DNA of 64,000 nucleotides from Eleginops maclovinus (lineage: Eukaryota > Chordata > Actinopteri > Perciformes > Eleginopidae), in NCBI RefSeq assembly GCF_036324505.1, contig NC_086362.1:5763043-5827042 (forward strand), given 5' to 3'. This document shows, in pieces, positions 1 through 21,060 of this stretch. The translations under genes were made by a program, and so were the position numbers. Below the pieces are notes generated by a model, which saw nothing but the letters and a program-made list of their open reading frames with translations, was not told the origin of the DNA and searched no databases. Within the stretch, counting starts at the first letter, position 1; each line of letters opens with the position of its first letter.

Positions 1-362
1 CCAACCCCTGAAAACCCTGTCAGGCTGACACCAACAGACAAGAGCTCCCCCTAGATCCATGAATCCTCCTCCACATCATGAACTAATGTCATTATGAGGA
101 ATACACAGTACATGCTGCAATGTAAACACATGTATATGAACACAAAAACAACTCAATACACCTTTTGTCTAAATATGTCAGCCACTTGACAACCTATAGC
201 CACCAACCAAAAAAAAGTCCAACTAGTGAAATCCATAACCAAGTACTCTTCAGCAAAGCTTCAGGGACTGACGAGCTCATCATCCTTGATTTGAGACTGT
301 TCATAGATTTATTACCAAAAATTAGAAATAAAGCACAGGACTGATTCCATAGCAAACACCTT

Positions 363-2501
363 CTAAATTGAGAAGACCAACAGCGGAGTTCTGAAAACGA
401 CATCATTGCTAAATATATTTAATGAGTGATATTGTTTAACCGTATTAAAAATAATTTGCTTGGAATTATAAGTAATATGTTTTCTGTTACTCTTAACCTT
501 TTCAGTTCTTTCAAACATCAAATTTGAAGTAAACCTACATGTTTTAACTGCAGCTGTAGAAGAGTAAAACTAATAAAACAATACCAAGTTAAGGACTTGC
601 ATTAACATTTTTGCTTTAATTGAATTACATAAGTATTAGCAGGAAGAAATACACCAAGTATCATAGTAAACGTTTTTTTAATCCTAAACTAACTAATCAT
701 TAACAAATTAATAACTAATACCTTTTTTTTTTAAAGCTTTGGTTCATCTTATCATTTCCCACTTATGCCAATGAAGGATATTTCATTTAATGGATTATGT
801 TACATCACTTAAACACTTTTTATCCAAGGCGACTTACATACACTACATACTGTGGACAATCACCACAGGAACAATTTGGGGTGAAGGGTCCTGCCCAGGA
901 CTGCAGTGGGGATGGAACCAGTGCACCCCTGATCCGAAGGTCAGCGCACTAACCCAGTGTGCGCCAACCTCAACCTGGATCTCAGTTGTCATGGTAGCCT
1001 ATGTTGTGTTTACAAGCACTTGCCAGATGAATTTGTAATATTTTTGCATAAACACTTTGCAAAAACGATGTACATTTTTACATGTATTGAAAACGTGGAT
1101 GCATTCGGGCCCACAGCATCTATGTACTGACCTTCTTGCAGCAGTAGAGGGAGCTCCTTTGACAGCCTGCAGGGACACTTCTGCATGTGGTTGTGCAATG
1201 TCTTTGTAATACTGATAATTCTCAATAGGAGCCAGAGGAGGGAGCCAGCTGGTCAATAATGAATCCTTTGTATAGTCATGGTATAGCATGGCACATGGTG
1301 ATCAAAATGATTCACTGTCACATTCTTCTACGCTTGTGAAACCTAGCATGCACATTTTCATATATTCATTTAAATCACTCAACACAGAACTTGGGTTGAC
1401 TCCATAAGGATACTGCAGATGTGGATATCTTCTTGCTTCTGGGCTTCCTTCTTGATTCCTTCCTGTGCTGAACCTACCAAAAAGAGATGATGGCAAACAG
1501 GCAAGTTTATGCTGGTAGCAGCCCATCATTGATGAGCTGTCCTATTTAACAGGACAGTAATAGTACTTACAATGTTTTTTATTTAATTGTGTTCAATTGC
1601 TCAAGAATAAAACAATCCCACAGTCCACCATATTGGTTCAGTGTCTTTATTTAAACAGAAGGCAGTAAAAGCATGTAACTAACAGGTTAAAGATTATGAC
1701 CACTGTTACATAGAAATTACATTTAATAAGAAATATCAGATGGAGAGTATGGAATAATAGCATTGAAATATTTAAATGTAAACAACAGCAATAGTTAGAT
1801 TCTACTTTCAGTTCAGTGGAGACAGAATTCCCTACCTGTCAAGAGCAACTCATTTTTTTTAAGGAAATACCAAAGTACTGCTTGAATGGGACAATAGCGA
1901 TGTATGCCTCTCAAAAAGGACCATTCATTAACATTGTTCCCTTCTAATTTTAGACAACAATATAGCCATTAACACAGGGCAAAACGTGTTCCCTTCCCTT
2001 GGGCTCAAATAAGGAGAGCTAACCGGATAAATCTATTGTGTAACAAGCTAATGGCATCTCTAAGTCCCTGGAGACAAGATTATTACTTTAACCTATAACA
2101 CCTAAACTTTAAGTAATCATTAGATTGAGTAAAAGGGTGGGATGCCTCCCATGTAATAGTCACTGTAAAATCAGCTGTAAAAGCCATATTTTTAACTAGA
2201 GAGCAAGTATATTCCGTCAATAACAGACTAATATCAACGTACTTAGCTAGCAAAATGGCTTCAACTTCGACGAAGAGTAAGGACTATTGAAACGTTGACT
2301 GGAAACGTGTCTACACGTTGTATCCAATAACGTTAAAACTAGCAAGCTGGTACGTAGAATTAGCCGCTCCTTATTTTATCAAGGTGCTCAACATTCTTTA
2401 TTACTTTTAAATACGCAGCTATGTGGCCGGTCAAGTTACCCAACAAGAACATCCCAGACTCCATCTTTCTCAACAAGAAGCATATCGTCAAACACCGCCA
2501 T
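363..2501 (-). CDS. possible small three-exon gene of unknown function, with an in-frame TGA
   Basis: I do not recognise this protein. Three minus-strand pieces join in phase. The first is 2440-2501, with an ATG in a good context (AACATGGCGG) and a GTAACT donor; it begins MAVFDDMLLVEKDG. The second is 1132-1467, with a TTCAG acceptor and an AAG|GTCAGT donor. The third is 363-390, with a TTTTCAG acceptor and a TAG stop. They would encode about 141 residues, but codon 76 is TGA (1302-1304), and the reading frame continues open for 56 codons beyond it. A poly(A) signal (TTTATT on the plus strand, 308-313) lies about 50 bases past the TAG, which leaves no room for a SECIS element. The gene could end at the TGA (75 residues), be a pseudogene, or be a chance assembly of open frames. 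Matching phases and splice sites are the only support. Confidence 0.33.
800..990. repeat. degraded fish interspersed repeat
   Basis: The segment reads like a repeat very common in percomorph genomes: a TTTATCC-AAGGCGACTTACAT start, then CAATTTGGGGTGAAGGGTC-CTGCCCAGGACTGCAG and a GATGGAACCAGTGCACCCC block. This is recognition from memory of the family consensus, not a search. The short open frame across it is not a gene. Confidence 0.5.
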
Positions 2502-3670
2502 GTTGGGCGCTACAGGAGTCTAACAATGCTAGCATAAGTAGCCTATATATTTCATCTCGGGGTAACGTTAAAACATAATACAAACCCTATCTGCTGCTAT
2601 AATCAATTCACACGTACTAGCATTAACACCAAGACAAAAGCTGACTGGCAAAACCGGGGATTTACGAAGCTAACGTAGCTAATGCTAGCAACTAGCTGAC
2701 CGTTTGGTCCCGCAGCGTTCATTTCTAGGCTAAACCATCCGCGTACTTAACTTACTTTTGGGCATCTTCTTAGCAAAATGCAACATTAAAATACTATAGT
2801 TATTTCTATGAAAGCCTACCAAGTTACCTTATCATAATACGTGTCAATAATGTGTACAATAAAGAGACACTTCAGGGATCATACCGTCGTTGTCGGCAAA
2901 GTAATCATACGTTGAGCTAACCTGGCTGTAATGGCTAAGAAAGCTAGATTTGTTATTAAAACTGTACACAGCCGGCTAGTAAACAAGTCGTAATAATCAC
3001 AGTTTCGAGTTATTAAGTTAGATGACAATTAAATAATTAGCGAAGTAATGTCACTTAGCGTTAACCGCCAAAACGACAGTATATCAGACTGCTTTCGAAA
3101 CGTGGCCTACCGAAAACGTTTATCATTTTAACAAATATGTTGAAAATATAACAACAACTGGACAAAACAATTACATATACATTACACGCATAACATGTTC
3201 GTATACAATAATTGAAGAACAGATGGAAAACAAATGTTGAATGAGCCCTTAAGGCTTTCCCCAGGCTTTCCTGAATAGCATACGGAAAATCCAGTCGACT
3301 TGCCGGACATCACTCGGTGGCGAGTCCGAGGCTTACAACAAAGTCCCATAGATCCAAAAATGCACAGGACGGAAAACCGATGAGTCGTTATGTTTCTAAA
3401 GTACGTCGAAAATAATCCTCGATGCAATGTTTCAAGATGAAAATATAATGTATTTCGACAGTTTTCCCATGTTTAATCACTGGTCTTAACAGGCCTCAGC
3501 CCTGAGCCTCTTTTCTTAGAGCCCAGGCTGATCTACAGCGAGACGAACCGGAGAACAGAGATTTTTTTTATTTTTGCTCTGAGGGAAGAAATTCACATCG
3601 GCAACATTCGGCAACCATCGGCAGCAGGGCTGGTTTTGCTGAATTTATTCTAAGAAGCTTCATTTCTTCG
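2502..3670. other. no gene seen; AT-rich intergenic DNA
   Basis: There is no convincing exon on either strand. The 81-codon minus-strand open frame at 3182-3427 resembles no protein family I know and has no splice or Kozak support. Several short GCTAGC/GTTAGC-type palindromic words occur, as is usual in fish DNA. Confidence 0.5.
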
Positions 3671-3675
3671 CAGCC

Positions 3676-4060
3676 ATTGGTCATATTTTTTTAACTCCTC
3701 AATATAAATAAGACAATGGACGAATAGAAACGATTCAGGTTGAATATTCACATTTTGCATGCAAATTAGACCTCGCACCGCCTACTTCGTTTTAATAAAG
3801 CCAATCGGAGTGAGTTTAGATTAAATCAACACCCGCCTTCAGTTCTGATTCGTTAAGAAAATAAACGTGCTCTGTAATTGGCTGTACGTGTGGCAACATG
3901 AATTATTCATATGAGTGGATTGAATGGCCAATGAACGTTTTACTACAGAGATCCATGTCCCACCTACCGAAGAGTCAGCCCCTGTCTTTCTGCCTGTGCA
4001 ACCCCGTAGTACGCACTCAGTCTATATAAACAAACGTTGAAGCGCTTCATGTTCAGAAGC
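3676..4060 (+). promoter_or_regulatory. polr2a promoter: four CCAAT boxes, octamer, TATA box
   Basis: CCAAT/ATTGG boxes (NF-Y sites by consensus) lie at 3676-3680, 3801-3805, 3877-3881 and 3928-3932, in both orientations. An exact octamer ATGCAAAT (POU-factor site) lies at 3759-3766, and TATATAAA lies at 4023-4030. A TATA box there predicts transcription starting near 4050-4060, giving a 5' leader of about 250 bases before the polr2a ATG at 4307. The motifs are seen directly; their use is inferred. Confidence 0.6.
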
Positions 4061-4306
4061 GCTCAGAGCGCTCCAGAGTGTAGATCAAAAAAGGGAAGGG
4101 AGCAGTCGGTAGCCATCTTACATAGGACCAAAACACAAATATCTCGACTATAAAGGCAACCGACAGCAGAGGTCCCTGGGATATCGCCTTCGGAGACTTT
4201 CCGGTCACCGTTGGCGGCCTGACCAGAGTCGTGGTGACAATTTAAAGACTGTTCCTGCTCACAAAGCGGCGTGCCGAGGAAGGACGCGTCTCTTTGAATA
4301 GACAGG

Positions 4307-14321
<10,015 letters not shown>

Positions 14322-16705
14322 GGGGAGACGGTGGAGAAGGGGGGGCGCCTGAAGAAACTCACCTTATGGTCGGACACTTTAAGAAACCCCCGTCACCCGA
14401 AGGACAGCGCCTTTAACCAGCTGGAGGTGACGGTGCTTCTTGCCACAGGAAGTCCCGATTGGGCGAAATCTCTGTTTATGGTCCATCTAAGCCCCGCCCC
14501 CTTTACCACATGTTCAAACTATTATGTGAAGACTTGACTGCTCTGCCTGAAGGAAGGAAAAAAAGGCTGCCTTTTTTTGAAATCGTTTTTTTTTTTATTT
14601 CCCACTGGGTGTCGGTGCAAACCCAAGGGAATGACAAGGAGAGGAGGATGTGGTGAACGCATACCAGGGGGAGGAAGTGTCCCTTTTTAACTTTATAGTG
14701 TACTGCTTCCAGTCTCTCTCTCATTCTCTGAAAACATCGGGGGTATTAGTTGTGGGAAGCGTACATATTGCCAAAAGCCTTTTTGAAAAGTGGATTGTAT
14801 TCATCACTAAAAAAAATAATAATCAAAGAGGGAAGGATTAGACTTTGTTTACTGCATACTTCACCACGGTGTATTTTGTTAGACCCTTTTGCTGCTTTTG
14901 TAGTTGCTGCCAGTTGTGGGGGTTTTATGCAACAAAGTTGGAGCATTAGGTGTTAAAAATGGTCGAGAGGAAGGATTGTCCAAAGAGGAAAGTTGGATTG
15001 GAGAGAGAAACTGGCTTGCAGGGAAAAAGAAATGTCTCTCTTGAACATCATTAATACATAACTGTATGTACCCATCGCCCTCTCCTCCTTTTCCTTCACA
15101 CCCCCAAAGACAAAAACTGAAAGATGTCAAGAAAACACCCACCAGCATCCTCTTGTCCTCTACCATTTTGGAGACTCGTGCATCGAAAGCAAAAAAAGCT
15201 AAAACTTTTCAAGATACTATTCTTCCCTTGACACTGGGAATTAAAAGATTTATATGGAAAAAAAATAATCGAATGATTATTCTGTCTTTAATTTTGAATT
15301 CTAGGAGGAAATGGAGCACTCGTGGACGAGGGAAAAGTAGTGTGGCGTTGCTGCTTTGTCATTCTTTGCATGAGTAGCACATGTTAATACATTTTAATCA
15401 AACTTTAGGTTTAAAATTTGTTTAAATCCCTCCCACTTCTTGCTAATCTTCGTCCCATTTCTGATAGCTGATGTGTACACAGGTTTATTTGGACTATTCA
15501 ATATTATTTAAGAATGACAGTTTACTATTCTGTGTGAATATGAATAGAGGAAAATTAAGATTTTTTCTTTGGCTTTTTCTCTTGTTTTGGTGACTTGGTA
15601 AACCTGTTAGCAGGAGGCTCATGTTCATACACTGTGGATGAAGGGGCAGGGGACGGCTTTTTCATTTTATTTTTTCGTCTCTGTTCTTTCTCCCTAACAG
15701 TTTTTTGCCATTGCGGTGACTGCTGTAGTCTCTAACGTTGCATGATGTCACCATTTTGTGATGGAGGCTAAAATTTGAGTGCTCAGTCTGGGGTATTCAC
15801 TTCTCGGGATGCCAGAGGGCAACATTTGTCCTCCTGTTTGTTGGCCTTTGGAACATTTCATTCTCGTCAAAGCAGAGATTCTCAAAAGAAACAGCACTTT
15901 TGGTCTCTCTCTAAAAACAACAACCTTACCCACTACATTAGTGTGAATTTTCTTTTTGAATATAGGTGCTTTCTCACACGACTCAAGTGTGTTTGGGAAC
16001 CGTCTGTACACCCGATGACGATAGTGGAAACTACTTTCTTTTCCTTGTTCTATTTCGACTCGGTCTCTGAAATTAATAGCTGGGTCTCCTCCCTCTTCAT
16101 CCACAAGTGATCCTCATTTCTGAAATCAAGTGTTTCTTTTTTTTTCTACCAGTGTATTTACCTGTGACGAGGGAAAATCATGGGGAAGGGGGACGTGATG
16201 AATCTTGACTGGGAGTCCTGAGATAAAACACAGCCAGTAATCTTTTGGGTTCTGAAAATGTTAAAATGAGTTGTCATGATTTTTGAAACATTGCTACCAA
16301 GATAGGTCTTGAATTGAAAGGACTGCATCTTCTGGCCTTTTGAGATAAAGCAGGTTTGGTAATTGCACTTAGTAAATATTGTGGTGGACCTAAGCCCCAG
16401 ACAGTGATATTTTTGTGCACTATGTTTGCATCTAATCCTGTTGTCTTAACTGTGTGCCGTCCATTTCAATTCAGGACATCGGGGCTCCCAGGTGGTATGA
16501 ATGTGTGTGTGTGTGTGTGTGCGCGTGTGTCTTAGGGCCAGACAGGGTTTCAAACTGAGGAAAGACTTCACATGTCTGGGCAAAGGAAGGGTTAACTTGA
16601 AATTGCCACTGTAAAGAAATCAATTCATTATCTCATTCTATGTATCTTTGTTCTGTTTGTTTTTTGACTTTGAAAAAATGAATAAACGTTTTACTACATG
16701 TCTGT
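14322..16705 (+). other. probable polr2a 3' untranslated region and poly(A) signal
   Basis: No coding potential follows the TGA. The best poly(A) signal is AATAAA at 16681-16686, followed by a T/GT-rich stretch (TGTCTGTCTTTTTTG), which predicts a 3' UTR of about 2.4 kb. A short (GT)n run lies near 16502-16530. Use of an earlier, weaker signal cannot be excluded. Confidence 0.55.
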
Positions 16706-17276
16706 CTTTTTTGTACTAATTAATGCATTGTACAATGTTAGGGGAAAAGAGAACACTGCATTTAGTATTGCAGTATATTAAAGCTAAATTGGGGCTACTC
16801 ATTTGCTTATTTAAGGCCTGTATAATCCAGTACGTTTTGTAAAAGGTGCAAAGTATTTAAATTTGCTGAACAAATTCAACAAACTTGAAAATTAACATTT
16901 GATATGTTATACAACATTTTGGATTGAACTTTAAGTATCCAATTGTTAATAAAATATGGAGATTATTCGCTTAATTAACAGCTACCTCCTTTAATATATA
17001 CTTAAATTAATCTGAATATAATTAATACAATAGCTTAATGCAACACTCTTTAAAGTGATAATTACTTATGATGGCTACAATACCGTTTCATGATTTAAAG
17101 TACGTTTGAGGTTATTCTGTACTTTACTCAATTATGGCATAAAAAGGCAAAGTGCTGTGCTATATTGCTAGTTTTACTTTTTAAAATTGTTGCTCTTCGT
17201 TTGACTCAAACTACACTGGTTTTTCATGATAAAAAAGACCTCAATGAGCCCTGATGGAAACACCTGTGCCAGTAAA

Positions 17277-17284
17277 TCACGTGA
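17277..17284. promoter_or_regulatory. palindromic E-box TCACGTGA
   Basis: An exact TCACGTGA palindrome, the consensus of USF/MiT-TFE bHLH-zip factors, sits about 550 bases upstream of the first mini-exon that may belong to capg. A small GC-richer patch (17,310-17,390) follows it. This may mark a promoter for the transcript that starts upstream of capg. The motif is seen; its role is inferred. Confidence 0.3.
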
Positions 17285-17790
17285 CCTGTTTCCTCTCGAT
17301 AAGACCTAACACGCTCTGTCCGCTGGGGGGCGCTCTCATCCCGCTGTAATCAGGCCCGCTAGACATCCAGGCGGGGCTAGTAGTTAGCAACCTAAAACTG
17401 GTTTATTTTTGATGACTGTATGCTAGTTTATTTAAGCAATAACCTTAGTCAAATGTCATTTGCTGGTTCCTTCATTCTGGAAATGTAATTTCAGTTAATT
17501 ATAGTAAGTCAGTGTGATTAGGATTTAAGTTTCATTTGTAACTTACCTCAATAAGAGACCTAGTCACCACTGTAGCTAGCTCAAGCTTAATGACTAGTGT
17601 GCACATTAGGCTTTTTACAAATACTTTCAATTTAGTTGAACGGTGTTTACAGATCTATCTTACAGATACCAAAAACTACATACAAAAAATCAGACATGTT
17701 TGTCAAACGAACCCCTGTAAAACGAGCCAAACAACATTGACACAAGCAGGTTTTTGGGTCATTTTGGGTCTTATAAAAATGCAGTCTTTG

Positions 17791-17996
17791 GTTTCTCCTG
17801 GCATTTCTCTCCCTTCTCTGCTCAGACGTGTTCAGAACCACCAACTCACTAGCCAAGGTAAGTTTTTAACTGGTCCTTTCTTTTTGCTCCTCAATCCTGT
17901 CTGATTTTCTCTTTGTATTTTCACTGATTTCTTTGCTTTTACATTGAAGTTTTTTCCCCATTTTTCATCCCATACACTCCTTTCCCAGCATAGCCC
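17791..17996 (+). repeat. copy A of a duplicated segment carrying a splice-ready mini-exon
   Basis: About 195 bases here match 19853-20046 closely in the same orientation. Inside is a 32-base candidate exon (17826-17857) with a polypyrimidine acceptor CTTCTCTGCTCAG and a strong donor CAAG|GTAAGT. It has no start codon and would be a 5' UTR exon, most likely of capg downstream. Confidence 0.6.
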
Positions 17997-19852
17997 ATTC
18001 CTTTCCCCAGTGGTTCATTGTTTTCATTGCATGTGCGAAAGACAATGAAAACACATGTGCAACACAGTACATGAAAAAATAAAATCACTTAAAATAAACT
18101 ATTTCTCTCAAAATCTGGACAAAAAATACCCATTACATAAATGTTTAACATTTTAGTTTATTTCCTGCTAGAGAATTGAATTTGAATGCAAAAAACTTCC
18201 TAAAGTAAGCCTGGCAGAGTGGAGAAGTTTGAGTCTTGAGTTACGGTAATTTAATTGGTGTAGAGGGGATTTATGTCCCCTAAATATATTTACAAGTTAT
18301 TGTAAAAAGCTCTGGTACTGTTGCTGATTGTATTAGTATTTGACTTCGTTTTTAACTGAAATAGTTCTACTATCAGATATTGAAGATGATCAAACTAAAT
18401 TGTGCATGTATAATCTGTCTTTGGGGAAAATGCTATTATATCGGTTAAACTGATATGAGGCCCTACAGTAAGTTTTCAAACATAAAACGCCATAAAAAAC
18501 ACAATTAAATCAGTTTATGGACAGATTTGTTTGCAGGCTGCAAGGTTGTTAGGCTAGTTTGTCAATGTCTTATAACAGACTTCATTTTCCTAATCTATCT
18601 TTAATTCCATAAACAGCAGAAGCTTGTGTGTCTTTTTGTATAATTTTGAGCTCCATCTCCACTTTTTTTTTAAACAGCAGGTAGCACTATTATCCTATGA
18701 GACATAGAAACACTGAAGCCGCACCTGTAGTGTATTCGTTCCCCCAGAAGAGGCCACTCAAATGCTGATATATTAGGCAAGGCTGTTTCCCTGACACTCT
18801 AAAACCCTTTTCACACACATTTTACCTGTTGGGAAACTCATCCTATTTTACATTGTGTCACAGTGTCAGATACTCTATATGGTGCTTGGTCCAGCTCTTT
18901 ATTCAAGCTAAAGTAAGTTGTGTGTAAAGGTTGAAATACACAAACCCATCAAAAAATAACTAAATCACATTATAGATGTCACATGATTCCTTTTAGACAC
19001 AAAATTCTAATATTTCCAATAGGAGTTGATAGTGACTGACTCACGGTGTCACATAAATGTTCTTAAAAAAGCAACATGGCCTGTCTGAAACTTAAATACT
19101 TCAAAATAATAAGTCTGCTAAGAGCTTTAGTGACCCTTATCATTGCGTTATGTAAATATTAATTGTATTGTTTGCTCAAAAGTTTGTTTTTCCTCCCTAA
19201 ATGCCTGACTTTAAACTCGTACTTAACTTATCCATTGTCATTTGGTTGATTTACTCGCATTAAGCATGTTTAAAATTCCATTCCGACAGTGACCTTTCCT
19301 CTACTCTTTAGCTGTGTGAACCAGCGGTTTCACTCTGTCATAAAATTATCTCAGTTTGCTCTGCGCTGCCTACACAATCGGGCGTGTTTGTCTAGGGTAT
19401 TCCATGTATACGACTGCTAGGTGTGTGTGGATCAGTTACTGTGGTGATATTTACCAACTGTGGAGTTCATGAGTAATCATTGAGAGGACAGATTTTAGAA
19501 AGAGAGTTTCTTTAAAAAAGGGAATGACCTTAATAATAATTTTGTGTCTTTGTAACATTTTGTTTTCCAACTGCTTTAATAAAGAAAGAGTTAAAAAAAC
19601 TGGAACTGAATACAAGTATTAATCATGTTGAAAAGTTGCTGTTTAATCAGATAAACAATGATTTGATCAAACGAGCTTGCTCTTTCTCTGTACACAAGTC
19701 CTGATTGAATCAAGTTTCTGAACTTAATGCTTTTCTTTTGTGGTCGAGTCAGAGGGCTGGGCTTAGACTGCCAGGCCGAGGCAGGAAATCCCTGCGTGTG
19801 TGTGTGTGTGTGTGTGAGACAAAGCGAAAGAATGTGTGTGTTTTAGAAACGT

Positions 19853-20046
19853 GTTTCTCCTTGCATTTCTCTCCCTTCTCTGCTCAGACGTGTCCCACCA
19901 CCAACTCACTATCCAAGGTAAGTTTTTAACTCATCTTTTCTTTTTGCTCTATGATTCTGTCTGATTTTCTCTTTGTATTTTTACTGATTTCCCTTGCTTT
20001 TACCCTGAAGCCTTTTCCCATTTTTCCTACCATACACTCCTTTCCC
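19853..20046 (+). repeat. copy B of the duplicated mini-exon segment
   Basis: This is the second copy, about 2.06 kb downstream of copy A. The candidate exon is 30 bases (19888-19917), two bases shorter than copy A, with the same acceptor and an intact CAAG|GTAAGT donor. Similarity continues through the following intron to the CATACACTCCTTTCCC block. Both sets of splice sites are preserved. Confidence 0.6.
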
Positions 20047-20528
20047 TGTCTGCTCATCACATTCCTTCCCTGAAATCAGCCGAGGACTCTCACAATGGGA
20101 CAGTGCATCTTTAGTTCAACTTCAGCGAGACTTACATTTCCCTGATATCACTCTTTCCATCCCATTTTTTTTGTGCATATTTTATGCTCCGCCTTTCTGT
20201 TATCAGTGAGGAAATCCCAGCCTATAATGTTCTTCCCTAATGTGTCCCTGTCTCACTTCCTGCAAATCATCGTGGTCCTTTTTGCAGCTACTTCCTGAAA
20301 GTTAGGGCGGGGTACCAAAGTGGTAACAACCCTTAGATCTTTGGATGTTCTAAGAATACTAAGCTTGACATTTAAAATGGGTTAAAAAACAAATGTCCTT
20401 ACATCTGTATAAGTATGTTTTAACACTCATATTTCATCATGTATCTATTTCCTCTTTCTTCTCTGGTCCTTTCAATGTCTCCCCATTTACATCACCCTGC
20501 TTGATTTCAGTCTCATATAATACAAGAA

Positions 20529-20556
20529 ACACACACACACACACACACACACACAC
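20529..20556. repeat. (AC)n microsatellite
   Basis: Perfect AC dinucleotide run of about 28 bases in the region between polr2a and the capg coding exons. Confidence 0.9.
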
Positions 20557-20904
20557 TCATTTTTCTGTCTGGTTATCGACGCATGAGTGACTGATGGAGT
20601 CAGTGTCCCCTGACCTCCACCTAAACCCCTCTGATCTCCATGTCTCTTTTTACCAGTGACCACTCCACACAAGCCAAGGCCTAAAGGGAAGCGTGTATTT
20701 TTCTATCAGAGAGGAGACACTTTTATTAAGAGGAACGCACCTCACTTGCACTGGCTTGTACCCTTCTTGCTTATTGATGAATAACCGGATATTTCTAAAT
20801 GTTTCATCTTCCATACTGATGATTCAACAAATACAAATAGAAAATGAACAGGGCCGCCTTGTTATTCATATTTGCTTCTGCTTAGCGTTAGAAAGCCCAC
20901 AGAG

Positions 20905-21060
20905 TTCCTCCGATTTTTAGACTTCATATAGCACTTATATAGCACTTTACCCAGTACTACCCCTCAAGTCATCATTCACTGATTCACACCCCATTTATAC
21001 AGAGCAATGTGCCACTTTTGCACAAGGAATCTAACATTAACACACAGTGTATACAGGGAG
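20905..21060. repeat. degraded fish interspersed repeat
   Basis: The phrase CATATAGCACTTATATAGCAC-TTTACCCAGTACTACCCCTCAAG, followed by TCATTCACTGATTCACACCCC, resembles an abundant fish repeat (CATATAGCGCTTTTCTAG... CATTCACCCATTCACAC). Recognised from memory, without a search. Confidence 0.5.
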
